Assembly: GCA_029556545.1 (NCBI GenBank)
Contig: JAKQEQ010000193.1
Span: 79,262-143,261 of the forward strand
DNA: 64,000 bases
Origin: Candidatus Hydrogenedentota bacterium
GTDB taxonomy: Bacteria > Hydrogenedentota > Hydrogenedentia > Hydrogenedentales > JAGMZX01
Direction: 5' to 3'
This document shows positions 1 to 9,200 of the stretch, piece by piece; the first letter of the stretch is position 1; each line of letters starts with the position of its first letter. The notes below the pieces were generated by a model that worked only from the letters and a program-made list of their open reading frames with translations, was not told the DNA's origin and searched no databases. The position numbers and the translations under genes were made by a program.

Positions 1-2
1 TA

Positions 3-3000
3 AGTAACGCCCAGTTAGGCCCGGCGGAAAAGCAGGCCAAACTGTTCTATCGATTGATCGCTGGGATGCCGGCGGCGTGGGGCTACGTCGCGGTCGATAA
101 CCCCGTGCCCGATACCTACGTCGTCGGGCGCGTATTCCGGGACGACGGGCGGGTCCTGCCGCCCGAGAACTGCTGGCTTACCCGCCGCACCGTGCGAGTG
201 TCCGGCGGCGGCACGGCCACGCAGAGCCGCCTCCACCTCCTCGATTACGGCGGGCCGGGCGCCTACCTCGTTAACTTCAAGTCGACCGTCGAGGAGGATG
301 AACCGCCCATCGCCGACGCCGGACCGGGCCAGAACGCGTATCTAGGCGACGTGGTGACCCTTGACGGCAGTGGCAGCAGCGACCCGAATGAAGATTTCCT
401 TATTTATGTATGGACGTTCCAGCAACGCCCGGACGGCAGTACAGCCGCCTTCGACGACCATAACGCCGTCACGCCCAACTTCACCGTCGACGCGCGGGGC
501 GACTACGTAATCCACTTGCAGGTGAGCGACGGCCTGCTCGACAGCCCGCTGGCCACCGTCACGGTCCGCGCGCTGAATCGCGCGCCCATCGCCCACGCCG
601 GCCCGGACCAAACGCCCGTCGTCGGCGCGACGGTGCAGCTTGACGGCCGAGGTAGCTACGACGCGGACGGCGATTCCCTCACCTATGCGTGGACCTTCGC
701 CCAACTACCCGCGGAAAGCGCCGCCGCATTCGACAATGCGGCCTCCGCCACGCCCAGCTTCACCGTGGACGCGCCCGGCGTCTATGTCGCGCGCTTGGTG
801 GTCAACGACGGATTCGAGAACAGTGTGGCGGATAGCGTCGTCATCACCACGGGCAACCGCCTGCCCGTCGCCGTGGCCGGTTCGCCGCAGACGGTCGCGG
901 TGGGCTCGACGGTCACGCTCGACGGCAGCGGCAGCTACGACCCCGACGCAGGCGACGAGATCACGTTTCTCTGGTCGTTCGTGTCGCGGCCCTCGGGCAG
1001 CGCGGCGGAACTCAGCGGCGCGACCTCGGTCCACCCCCAATTCACCGTCGACGCGCCGGGCGATTACGTCGTGCAACTGGTGGTTCACGACGGCCAGGAT
1101 GCCAGCCTGCCGGACACCGTCACGATCAGCACACAGAACAGCCCGCCCGTGGCACACGCCGGACCGGACCAGACCGCCGCTGTCGGCGCTACCGTGACCC
1201 TGGACGGCAGCGGCAGTTGCGACGTGGACGGCGCGCCCCCCGGCGGCCTGCGATTCTCCTGGTCCTTCGTGTCGCGCCCGGCGGGCAGCGCGGCGGCGCT
1301 CGCGGGCGCGGCCACGGCCCGGCCCACCTTCGTGGCGGACCTGGCCGGCGATTACGTCGTGCGGCTGGTGGTTAACGACGGTACAGTGGACAGCCAGCCG
1401 GACACCGTGGTCGTCAGCACCTCCAACACGCGCCCCGTGGCGAACGCCGGACCGGACCAGACCGCGCGCGTCGGGGACATGGTCACCCTCGACGGCGGCG
1501 CCAGTTCGGACGCGGACCAGGACCCGTTGACCTTCGCATGGCGCTTCAATTCGCGCCCGAGCGGGAGCGCCGCGGTTCTAAGCGACCCGACGGCGGTCCG
1601 CCCGTCGTTCACGATGGACGTGCCGGGAACCTATGTCGCGCAACTGATCGTCAATGACGGCAGGGTGGACAGCCTGCCCGATACCGTGAGCATCAGCACC
1701 CAGAACGGCGCGCCGGTCGCGAACGCCGGGCCCGATCAGCGGGCGCAAGTGGGCCAGACCGTCACGCTTGACGGCAGCGCCAGCAGCGACCCGGACAATG
1801 ACGAACTGACCTTCTCGTGGAGTTTTACGTCCCGCCCCGCAGGCAGCACGGCCACGCTTGCCAATCCGAACGCCGTCGCGCCCTTGTTCATCGTGGATAC
1901 CGCAGGCGACTACATCATCCAGTTGATCGTCAACGACGGTGCGACGAACAGTGTGCCCGATACCGTGACGGTCACGACCCGGAACGGTGCGCCCGTCGCG
2001 AACGCGGGCGCGAACCAGACGGCGCGCGTGGGGGAAACTGTTCTGCTCAACGGCAGCGCCAGTTCCGACCCCGACGATGATCCGCTTACCTATGCCTGGA
2101 GCTTTGTCTCGCGCCCGGCCAACAGCGGCGCCGTCCTGCTGAACGCGAACACTGTCCGGCCCAGTTTCGTGATCGACGAACCCGGAGACTACCTGGTGCG
2201 GCTCGTCGTGAACGACGGCCTCGTGAACAGCGCGCCGGCCACCGTCCAAATCACGACGCTTAACAGTCCGCCCGTCGCGAACGCCGGGCCGAATCAAACC
2301 CGCGGCTTGACCGAGGCCACCGTGCTCGACGGCAGCGGAAGCTACGACGTCGACCGCGATCAACTCACCTATCAGTGGAGTTTCACGTCGCGGCCCGCCG
2401 GCAGCGCCGCCGTCCTCGAGGGCGCGAATACCGTCAACCCGCAATTCGTCGTCGATGTCGCCGGCGAATACGTCGTCCAACTCGTCGTGAACGACGGCCG
2501 CGTGGACAGCGCGCCGGCCACCGTGCGGATTACCACGGAGAACAGCGCCCCCGTCGCCGTCGCGGGACGCGACGCCTCGGCCAAAGTCGGGGATACGGTC
2601 CAACTCGACGGCAGCGGCAGCTACGACGTGGACGGCGACCCGCTCACCTACTCGTGGAGTTTCGCCAGCCGCCCGGAGGGCAGCGCCGCGGCCCTCGTCG
2701 ACGCCAACACCGCGACGCCCCGTTTCCAGGTCGATGTCCAGGGCGACTACGTGCTGCGACTCGTGGTCTCGGACGGCACGCGAAGCAGCGCCCCCGCTCT
2801 GGTTACCGTCAGCACTATCAACAGCGCGCCCGTCGCCAACGCCGGACCGGACCAGACCAAGTTGGTCGGCCAGACCGCGTCCCTGGACGGACGCGGCAGC
2901 TTTGACGCCGACGGCGACCCGCTCACGTATGCGTGGTCCTTCGCGTCGCGTCCCGCCGGCAGCGCGGCCACGCTCACGAACGCGAATCAGGCGATAGCCT

Positions 3001-3968
3001 CGTTCGTCGTCGATGCGCCGGGCTCGTATGTCGCGCAGTTGGTCGTGAATGACGGCTCGGTCAGCAGCGCGCCCGACACGACGGTGGTGACGACGACGAA
3101 CAGCAAGCCCGTGGCGAACGCGGGAGTCGACATCTCGGCGGTCGTCGGGCAAACCGTCCAATTGGACGGCCGCGGCAGTTCGGACGCCGACCGCGATACG
3201 CTCACGTATCGGTGGAGCCTGACTTCGAGACCCACCGGAAGCAGCGCGGTGCTCGTGAATGACACGCAGGCGCGCCCCTACCTGACGCTCGACTTGTTCG
3301 GGCGCTACGTGGCGCAATTGATCGTCAACGACGGCAGGGTGGACAGCACGCCGGACACCGTCTCGGTCATCGCCACGGACATGGAAGGCGGATGCACCAA
3401 CCCGCCGGAACCGCCCGACAGCATCACCGCTAGTGACGGGTTCTTCCCCGACCGCGTCGAGATCTTCTGGTCCGCCGCGCCCGGCGCGACGGAATATCGC
3501 GTGTATCGCAGCCCATCGAACGACCCCGTGACGGCCGCGCCGGTCTCCGGCTGGATGAACGCCCTCGTGTTCTCCGATGCCTCCGCCGCGCCCGCGGACA
3601 GCGGCGGCTGCGGCGGTTGCGGCGGCGCGACCGGGCCCGGGCCGACATATTTCTACTGGGTGCGCGCGCGCAGCGCTGAGAATTGCGCCAGCGGTCTTGC
3701 CGGACCGGTGGTGGGATACACGGCTTCGGCAAAGGGATGGTTCCTGCCCGTGCCGCTGCATCTCCCGACGATCCCGGGACTGACGCGCATGGATGGGGAT
3801 GGCGCGGACGTTCCCGGTGGCACGCTGTATGTCCGCCTGCCTGCCGCGGCGACTGTCGGCGACTCGCTGGTGTTCCTCGCAGCGGGCACGACGCTGCTCC
3901 TCGTCGCCCGGCGGCGACGCCAGACTGCATCCGCGCGACCCGCTCCCGGTCGCAAGACCGGCACATGA
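3..3968 (+). CDS. Multi-PKD-repeat surface protein, 5' end outside window
   Basis: The frame is open to the left edge, so the true start lies upstream. Eleven tandem PKD-like repeats of about 91 residues run from roughly position 295 to 3380. Each has a PVANAGPDQT-type start, an LDGSGS core, a Y/F-x-W-S-F strand, and ends in LVVNDG followed by PDTV. A fibronectin-III-like segment, a short Cys/Gly-rich stretch (GGCGGCGG), and a C-terminal hydrophobic helix followed by RRRR come next. The tail resembles sorting signals of the PEP-CTERM/GlyGly-CTERM kind. By family knowledge PKD repeats form beta-sandwich stalks in secreted adhesins and carbohydrate-binding proteins. Surface display here is inferred. 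Confidence 0.85.
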   Translation, partial: SNAQLGPAEKQAKLFYRLIAGMPAAWGYVAVDNPVPDTYVVGRVFRDDGRVLPPENCWLTRRTVRVSGGGTATQSRLHLLDYGGPGAYLVNFKSTVEEDEPPIADAGPGQNAYLGDVVTLDGSGSSDPNEDFLIYVWTFQQRPDGSTAAFDDHNAVTPNFTVDARGDYVIHLQVSDGLLDSPLATVTVRALNRAPIAHAGPDQTPVVGATVQLDGRGSYDADGDSLTYAWTFAQLPAESAAAFDNAASATPSFTVDAPGVYVARLVVNDGFENSVADSVVITTGNRLPVAVAGSPQTVAVGSTVTLDGSGSYDPDAGDEITFLWSFVSRPSGSAAELSGATSVHPQFTVDAPGDYVVQLVVHDGQDASLPDTVTISTQNSPPVAHAGPDQTAAVGATVTLDGSGSCDVDGAPPGGLRFSWSFVSRPAGSAAALAGAATARPTFVADLAGDYVVRLVVNDGTVDSQPDTVVVSTSNTRPVANAGPDQTARVGDMVTLDGGASSDADQDPLTFAWRFNSRPSGSAAVLSDPTAVRPSFTMDVPGTYVAQLIVNDGRVDSLPDTVSISTQNGAPVANAGPDQRAQVGQTVTLDGSASSDPDNDELTFSWSFTSRPAGSTATLANPNAVAPLFIVDTAGDYIIQLIVNDGATNSVPDTVTVTTRNGAPVANAGANQTARVGETVLLNGSASSDPDDDPLTYAWSFVSRPANSGAVLLNANTVRPSFVIDEPGDYLVRLVVNDGLVNSAPATVQITTLNSPPVANAGPNQTRGLTEATVLDGSGSYDVDRDQLTYQWSFTSRPAGSAAVLEGANTVNPQFVVDVAGEYVVQLVVNDGRVDSAPATVRITTENSAPVAVAGRDASAKVGDTVQLDGSGSYDVDGDPLTYSWSFASRPEGSAAALVDANTATPRFQVDVQGDYVLRLVVSDGTRSSAPALVTVSTINSAPVANAGPDQTKLVGQTASLDGRGSFDADGDPLTYAWSFASRPAGSAATLTNANQAIASFVVDAPGSYVAQLVVNDGSVSSAPDTTVVTTTNSKPVANAGVDISAVVGQTVQLDGRGSSDADRDTLTYRWSLTSRPTGSSAVLVNDTQARPYLTLDLFGRYVAQLIVNDGRVDSTPDTVSVIATDMEGGCTNPPEPPDSITASDGFFPDRVEIFWSAAPGATEYRVYRSPSNDPVTAAPVSGWMNALVFSDASAAPADSGGCGGCGGATGPGPTYFYWVRARSAENCASGLAGPVVGYTASAKGWFLPVPLHLPTIPGLTRMDGDGADVPGGTLYVRLPAAATVGDSLVFLAAGTTLLLVARRRRQTASARPAPGRKTGT

Positions 3969-4000
3969 ACACGGACGCCAGTTACGCTGCTCCAAGTTTC

Positions 4001-4027
4001 CATATCGTCCATACCGTCCATCATCTT
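4001..4027. repeat. Nonamer tandem repeat in leader of enoyl-CoA hydratase gene
   Basis: Units catatcgtc, cataccgtc and a decayed third copy lie between the PKD gene and the SD of the next gene. The same unit recurs at 11717-11743. Confidence 0.6.
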
Positions 4028-4056
4028 CCCCAACGCCACAACCGAGGGAATTCCTC

Positions 4057-4884
4057 ATGGACTACCGCGAAATCCTCTACGAAGTCAGTGATCGCGTCGC
4101 CACCATCACCCTGAATCGCCCCGAAAAACTGAACGCCTGGACCTTCTCGATGGAGCGCGAGTGGCGTCACGCGTTGGCGGACGCCGCGCAACGCGCGGAC
4201 GTGCGCGCCATCATTCTTACCGGCGCGGGCCGCGGCTTCTGCGCCGGCGCGGATTTCGGCCTCCTGAGCAGCCTCCAGGACGGCACTTTCGATTCGAGCG
4301 AGGTCCCGTTCGACAATGAACCGTCCGCCACGGATCAGAAAGTTCGCGACGACTTCCGCAAGCCCTACACGTTCCCGCCCGGGATTCGCAAGCCGATCAT
4401 CGCGGCCATCAACGGCCCGGTCTATGGGCTCGGACTTGTCCACGCGCTGTTCTGTGACGTGCGCTTCGCGAGCGAACAGGCGACGTTCAGCACGGCCTTC
4501 GTGAATCGCGGTCTCATCGCCGAGCACGGCATCGCCTGGATACTGCCGCGACTCGTCGGCCTCGAAAACGCACTCGACCTCCTGCTGTCGGGCCGGAAAG
4601 TGGACGCCGCCGAGGCGCTGCGCATGGGCCTCGTCAGCCGCGTGGTCGCACCGGAGGCGCTGCTGCCGGAAGCACGGAGCTACGCGCGGCAATTGGCCAC
4701 GCTCAGTTCGCCGCGATCGATGGCGGTCATCAAGCGCCAGGTCTGGGACGGCTTGCTCATGGGGCTCGGGCCCGCCACGGACATCGCGATTCAGGAAATG
4801 CTCGAAAGTTTCGGCGCGGACGACTTCCGCGAGGGCGTGCTTTCGTTCCTCGAAAAGCGGACCCCAAACTTCACAGGCGAATAA
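4057..4884 (+). CDS. Enoyl-CoA hydratase/isomerase family protein (275 aa)
   Basis: Crotonase-fold protein. The N-terminal NRPEKLNAW motif, the first oxyanion-hole loop GRGFCAGADFG (about residues 58-68) and the second loop INGPVYGLGL (about 117-126) are all present, and length is normal for the family. The frame is open upstream, but ATG 4057 is preceded by GAGGGA at a proper distance, so that start was chosen. It probably hydrates or isomerises an acyl-CoA in the cytoplasm. The substrate cannot be told from sequence, and no other beta-oxidation gene is adjacent. The usual acidic pair of true hydratases is not obvious, so another crotonase-family reaction is possible. Confidence 0.88.
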   Translation: MDYREILYEVSDRVATITLNRPEKLNAWTFSMEREWRHALADAAQRADVRAIILTGAGRGFCAGADFGLLSSLQDGTFDSSEVPFDNEPSATDQKVRDDFRKPYTFPPGIRKPIIAAINGPVYGLGLVHALFCDVRFASEQATFSTAFVNRGLIAEHGIAWILPRLVGLENALDLLLSGRKVDAAEALRMGLVSRVVAPEALLPEARSYARQLATLSSPRSMAVIKRQVWDGLLMGLGPATDIAIQEMLESFGADDFREGVLSFLEKRTPNFTGE

Positions 4885-4899
4885 GCAACCCTCGCTGCG

Positions 4900-5934
4900 T
4901 TACGCGGACTTCCGCCGCCCCCAGGGCGTGTCTTCGTAGCGCGTAATCTGCACGCCCCGCGCTTCCCGCCAGCGCGTACCGTCCGCCAGCACGGCCTCCC
5001 ACCCGTACCCGCCCGTCTCGCAGTTGACCGTGATGATCTTCGCGCCTTTTGGGACGCGGTTCGCCCCGTAAGCCGCGTGGCCCGTCGCGCGGCCATACAC
5101 CAGGTCGACGCCGTCCAGGCAGCAGGAAAAGTCATTGATGTGGTCGTGGCCGCAGAAGCACGCCCGCACCACCTCCAGGTCCTTCAGCAACCCAAAAGTC
5201 GATCCGTCCTCCTCCTCGAAGGCCACGCTCTCGAAGCGGACCCCCGAAGCGCACCCCCCGTTCCACAGGTCGTCATACTGCTTCAGTGGAATATGGAACA
5301 GCGCGAAAGCATGCGGAGCGACGGGCGCTGCTTCCGTGGCGGCCACCGCGTCCAGCCACGCGTGCTGGTCCTGCCCCAAGCCGAGATCGTTCGAATTCAG
5401 GCACACGAGGTCCCAGACCGGCGCACCGGACCGGTCCGTCACGTGCACCGTATAGTTCCCGCCGCCCGGACCGCCCCGATACAGGGAATGGGGCCCGTTC
5501 GTGAATGCTTCATGCCCCGCTTTGTAGTCGTCCAGCTTATCGTGATTGCCCCACGTGAAGAGCCACGGCACGCCGAGCGCGCTGATCTGCTCGATACCGA
5601 AACGCATGAATTCCTCGCCGCGACCGTAGGGATTGTCCTGCCAGAGATCCCCCGTGACGAGGAGGAGGTCGGGCCGCGCAAGCTCCACCAGCCGAGCCAA
5701 GTCATTGATGGTCTTCTCATCCCGCCCTGGCCGCGGGTGAGGCATGAAGAAATGGATGTCCGTCAACTGCAACATACGGAAATCCGACGGGTTTTCAATT
5801 TCGAGGATGGCCGCCGTCGCCGGGTTGCCGTCCCACCGTTCCATGCCCACGCGCCAAACCCGCTGGGCCTCAGCCGCGTCCCCGAGCGCCAACGCGCCGG
5901 TCGTCACGGCCGCGAGGAATTCTCGACGATTCAT
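4900..5934 (-). CDS. Tat-exported calcineurin-like metallophosphoesterase
   Basis: The protein begins MNRREFLAAVTTGALALG, a twin-arginine signal followed by a hydrophobic stretch, so periplasmic export is likely. Metallophosphatase motifs occur in order: LTDIH, TGDLW, WGNHDK and CGHDH, giving the usual dinuclear metal site. ATG 5934 has GGAG six bases upstream; a TTG twelve bases earlier is less likely. About 344 residues. It resembles purple-acid/PhoD-like secreted phosphodiesterases of the YkuE/ICC type. Substrate unknown. It converges with the enoyl-CoA hydratase gene, leaving only 15 bases between the two stops. Confidence 0.85.
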   Translation of the reverse strand: MNRREFLAAVTTGALALGDAAEAQRVWRVGMERWDGNPATAAILEIENPSDFRMLQLTDIHFFMPHPRPGRDEKTINDLARLVELARPDLLLVTGDLWQDNPYGRGEEFMRFGIEQISALGVPWLFTWGNHDKLDDYKAGHEAFTNGPHSLYRGGPGGGNYTVHVTDRSGAPVWDLVCLNSNDLGLGQDQHAWLDAVAATEAAPVAPHAFALFHIPLKQYDDLWNGGCASGVRFESVAFEEEDGSTFGLLKDLEVVRACFCGHDHINDFSCCLDGVDLVYGRATGHAAYGANRVPKGAKIITVNCETGGYGWEAVLADGTRWREARGVQITRYEDTPWGRRKSA

Positions 5935-6059
5935 CTCCTGCTCCAATTCAGACTGCTAACCGCCTGCATACCGTTCTTTTACCGCAAAACAGTAAGAAAA
6001 TGCAAATTCATTCCCCATTTTCTTGCCATTTGCCCCCCCCGACTCGTACACTGGCGCCC

Positions 6060-6956
6060 ATGTCTTCCCGAGAGAGAATGACGAAACACGGCGTGCCGTT
6101 GACGCCCGTTCCGCGCCGTATCCCCGGCGACGGCGGCGTCGGCATAAACGTCTGGGACTACGGCGGCGACGGCGCGCCGTTGTTGCTGTGTCATTGCACC
6201 GGCGGCCTCGCGCGCGTGTGGGACCCCGTGGTGGCACGGCTCGGCGGGCGGTTTCGCGTGTTCGCGGTGGACTCCCGCGGCCACGGGGACTCGGACCGGC
6301 CCGAGGCGCGCGACGCCTACGAGTGGATACGCTCAGGGCGCGACCTGCTGGCGGCTCTGGACGCTCTGGGCCTCGGACCGGGCACGATTGCCGCGGGCCA
6401 CTCCGCCGGCGGCGCGCACATCGCCTACGCGGAGATGCTGCGTCCCGGGACCTTCGGGCGCGTGCTGCTCATCGAGCCGATCATCGGCCCCCGCGAGGTC
6501 TTCCACGGAAACCCCTTGTTGGCCGAGACCGCGCGGCGGCGCAGGAACGTCTTCGCGAGCCGCGACGAAGCCCGCGCCCGTTTCGCGGCGAAAGCGCCCA
6601 AGAAATCCTGGCATCCCGAGGCCCTCGACGCCTACGTCGCCTACGGCCTCAGAGACCTGCCCGAAGGCGGCGTCGCCCTCAAGCTGCCCGGTTCTATCGA
6701 GGCCTTTGTCTACGAACTCGGCGGCGCCTGCGACGTGTTCGATCGGCTCCACGAACTCCGGTTCCCGGCGCTCCTCGTGGCGGGAACCGCAAGTTACGGT
6801 CCCGCCCTGATCGCGGCCCAGCACGAGCGGCTGCCCCATGCCGAGCAGATGTTGATCGACGGCGCGGGCCACTTCCTGCCCCAGGAAAGACCCGACGACG
6901 TCGCGCGGCTGATACGGGACTGGTTCGCGGGCGCGACGCTGACGAAAAGGACGTAA
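6060..6956 (+). CDS. Alpha/beta hydrolase
   Basis: About 298 residues with a classic alpha/beta-hydrolase layout: HCTGG oxyanion region, DSRGHGDSD loop, nucleophile elbow AGHSAGG, and C-terminal catalytic His in DGAGHFLPQE. No strong ribosome-binding site precedes ATG 6060, and ATG 6078 is an alternative. Substrate unknown; esterase, lactonase or epoxide-hydrolase-type activities are all compatible. The gene diverges from the metallophosphoesterase across about 125 bases. Confidence 0.85.
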   Translation: MSSRERMTKHGVPLTPVPRRIPGDGGVGINVWDYGGDGAPLLLCHCTGGLARVWDPVVARLGGRFRVFAVDSRGHGDSDRPEARDAYEWIRSGRDLLAALDALGLGPGTIAAGHSAGGAHIAYAEMLRPGTFGRVLLIEPIIGPREVFHGNPLLAETARRRRNVFASRDEARARFAAKAPKKSWHPEALDAYVAYGLRDLPEGGVALKLPGSIEAFVYELGGACDVFDRLHELRFPALLVAGTASYGPALIAAQHERLPHAEQMLIDGAGHFLPQERPDDVARLIRDWFAGATLTKRT

Positions 6957-6961
6957 GCGAC

Positions 6962-7118
6962 CTGAAGGACCCAAAGGACAAGCGAACATTCTATGCCGCG
7001 CCGGCGCATGCCGCGCCGCATGGCCCCTAAATGCCCGTTCTTGCTTCGCTTCTCGCCGCGCATCTCGCCCCGCGCGCACGGCATTCTTGTCGCTTTGGTC
7101 CCTTTGGTCCTTTTGGTC
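6962..7118. repeat. Inverted sets of AAGGAC/GGTCCTT nonamers between convergent genes
   Basis: Two units of the form nnnAAGGAC (6962-6979) face three units of the form nnTTTGGTC (7092-7118) in the gap between two convergent genes. The arms are roughly complementary and could pair into a hairpin after either gene. Confidence 0.5.
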
Positions 7119-7140
7119 CCTTCTTCACGCCTTCGCGCGT

Positions 7141-8133
7141 CTACCACCCGTAATGCGCCACCCGCGGCATCGGTGCGCCCTCGCGCTGCAAGTGCCGCAA
7201 CTCCCGGTAGCTGATCAGTTCCACGCCCTGCTCGCGGATATACGCCAGCGTTTCCGGCTGCATGAAAAACTCGGTGTCCGCCGTGCGCCGCGCCCACGAA
7301 CCCGTGGTCGCGCGCATCTCGGGCGTGTCCTGTCCGCAGTGAATGTAAATCTCGCTGACCTTGCCCGCCGGCAACTCGCGAATGCGCTTCTTCCAGAACG
7401 CCTCGGTCGCTTCGAGGCTCGGCGGTTCGTCCAGGTACAACTTGTCCGGGCACAGCACGCCGAACTCGTCGGCCATGTCGCGCAGGTATCCGCCGAGCAG
7501 CTTGGTCATCACGTCGCGGCCCGCCATCCTGCACGGCAACCGAAAATCGCGCGCCACGCGCAGATACGCCTCGTGGAACTTCGGGTTGTATTGCAGCGTG
7601 CCCATGTGCGAGTCGATATGCGTCACGTCGATCCCCGCCGCCAGCGCCTTCTCGACCTGCGCCCGCGCCTCGCGTTCCGCCTCCTCCGGTTTCGCGAACG
7701 AGTAGACCCAGCCCACGTCGGGATGCATATACCCCAGCTTGTCGACCAATCCCGGCGCCGCCTCACTCCCCAGCACCGGCCCCCACTTATACGCGCCCCA
7801 CTCGCTCGTGTGCGTCAGATGCACCCCGATGTTCGCCTGCGGATGTTTCCGCGCGAACGACGCCGCCAGCGGAAGCCACGGACACGGGACCATTACCGTC
7901 GCCGAGGTCACCGCGCCCGCGCGCAGCACGTCGATAGTCCCCTCGGTCGCGGCCTGGTTCATCCCGAAATCGTCGGCGTTGATGATCAGCACCCGCGCGT
8001 CCGGCGGAAACCCGAGCCGCTCGACCAGACTAGGTTGCGGCGTCTCCGCGACAGCCCAAGCCGTCGCCAACGTGACGGCCATCAACACGAGTGAAGATCG
8101 GATCGGCTGAATAATGCGGCGTGAAAGAGCCAT
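7141..8133 (-). CDS. ChbG/YdjC-type carbohydrate deacetylase, secreted
   Basis: A hydrophobic N-terminal segment ending near AVAETP looks like a signal peptide. The metal-binding NADDFGM motif (about residue 51), GVHLTH and HIDSHMGT are diagnostic of the YdjC/ChbG family, whose known member removes an acetyl group from chito-oligosaccharides. About 330 residues, the normal length plus leader. It lies downstream of, and on the same strand as, the DUF6807 and GH4 genes, so a shared role in sugar use is inferred. Confidence 0.85.
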   Translation of the reverse strand: MALSRRIIQPIRSSLVLMAVTLATAWAVAETPQPSLVERLGFPPDARVLIINADDFGMNQAATEGTIDVLRAGAVTSATVMVPCPWLPLAASFARKHPQANIGVHLTHTSEWGAYKWGPVLGSEAAPGLVDKLGYMHPDVGWVYSFAKPEEAEREARAQVEKALAAGIDVTHIDSHMGTLQYNPKFHEAYLRVARDFRLPCRMAGRDVMTKLLGGYLRDMADEFGVLCPDKLYLDEPPSLEATEAFWKKRIRELPAGKVSEIYIHCGQDTPEMRATTGSWARRTADTEFFMQPETLAYIREQGVELISYRELRHLQREGAPMPRVAHYGW

Positions 8134-8226
8134 GCGCTTGCTTCCTCTCTTGCTTTGGTGCCGTGGCTTATGGACTCGATTGCCGCGCGGCGGGTTTCCG
8201 TGCGGGATCAGTCGCCGGTCGCGCCC

Positions 8227-9129
8227 CTACTCCGCGGCGTACGCCTCGAAAAGGTCCGCAAGCCCGGCCTGCTCGATGTCCCCGGCGAAGACCGCGACGC
8301 GATAGTGCAGCGTCAGCGGGTCGCCTTCCGGCAAATCGAGCTTGCCCCCCTCGATCCAGTACATCGGCGTCGGCGAAAAGAAGCCGTAATCGCGCGTGAA
8401 CCACTTGCTCGGGTACCAGCGGTTCCCCGGATGCTGGAAGATGGCCATGCCCTCGGTTACGCCGTCGCGCGTTCCGTAATAGGCGCACCACGGGGACGCC
8501 GCGCCGTAGGTCTCCGCCTCGCCCCGTTTACCTTCGGCGTTGACGAGCACCCCGCCGGACGTGACGCTCAGTTCGGGGACCATGCGCCCCGCGAATAACG
8601 AGTGGTTCGACTGTTGGACTTGCACGGCCGTCAGCGGCGTGAGCGTGATCTCGAAATCGATAAGCCGCAGGTCGTTTCGCGGCGCGCGTATCGTTATGCG
8701 CCGTGTGTCGCGGATCACCGGCGGCTTCTCCGGCTGCCGCCACAGGCACACGTCCGTGAACACGACCGCCTCCCCCGACGCGATTTCGATCTTCGGCCCT
8801 TCCGAGACTATCTGCCCCGTTTCATTCGCTTCCTGCCAGTAATTGCCCCAATACCCCGCGCCGAACACCTTGTCGCAGCCGAAGAACAACGAATGATGGT
8901 GCGGCCACGGCTGCGACGATTCCGTAGTCACCGATTTCTGAGACGCCGGTCCGTTCACGGGAAAGAAATACGGGTATTTCTGATCGTGCGCGAATGTGTA
9001 GCACGTGACGATCTCGCCGCCCGCCCGCACCACCACCTGATCGCCCTTGATGCCCGCCTCGAGCGGTGTCCCGCCCCCGCACACCGCGGCGGCAACCAAG
9101 CCAACTATCCCAACGGCAAAGCATCCCAT
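8227..9129 (-). CDS. DUF6807 (PmoA-type) secreted protein
   Basis: About 300 residues. The sequence has the family's PWPHHHSLFFG motif, WRQPEKP, DFEITLTPL and NHSLFAGR segments; the family has sometimes been named PmoA. Members are common in Planctomycetes and Bacteroidetes near sugar genes, but the activity is not established. The frame continues upstream through a Thr-Arg repeat encoded by the hexamer tract. ATG 9129 is preceded by CGGAGG at correct spacing, so the repeat is taken as leader. The N-terminus is hydrophobic and looks like a signal peptide. Confidence 0.75.
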   Translation of the reverse strand: MGCFAVGIVGLVAAAVCGGGTPLEAGIKGDQVVVRAGGEIVTCYTFAHDQKYPYFFPVNGPASQKSVTTESSQPWPHHHSLFFGCDKVFGAGYWGNYWQEANETGQIVSEGPKIEIASGEAVVFTDVCLWRQPEKPPVIRDTRRITIRAPRNDLRLIDFEITLTPLTAVQVQQSNHSLFAGRMVPELSVTSGGVLVNAEGKRGEAETYGAASPWCAYYGTRDGVTEGMAIFQHPGNRWYPSKWFTRDYGFFSPTPMYWIEGGKLDLPEGDPLTLHYRVAVFAGDIEQAGLADLFEAYAAE

Positions 9130-9145
9130 GACCCAACCTCCGTTC

Positions 9146-9187
9146 GTTCTCGTTCTCGTTCTCGTTCTCGTTCTCGTAATCGTAATC
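9146..9187. repeat. Hexamer tandem repeat in the GH4-DUF6807 gap
   Basis: Five gttctc units followed by two gtaatc units on the plus strand, ending just upstream of the DUF6807 ribosome-binding site and within the 71 bases after the GH4 stop codon. Confidence 0.85.
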
Positions 9188-9200
9188 GATCCCCCCGCCC

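Noticed and set aside
15-4058. Long antisense frames opposite the PKD gene (including an 826-residue one at 1578-4058)
   Set aside because: They mirror the repetitive, G+C-rich coding strand, with Arg/Gly/Ala-rich composition and no domain.
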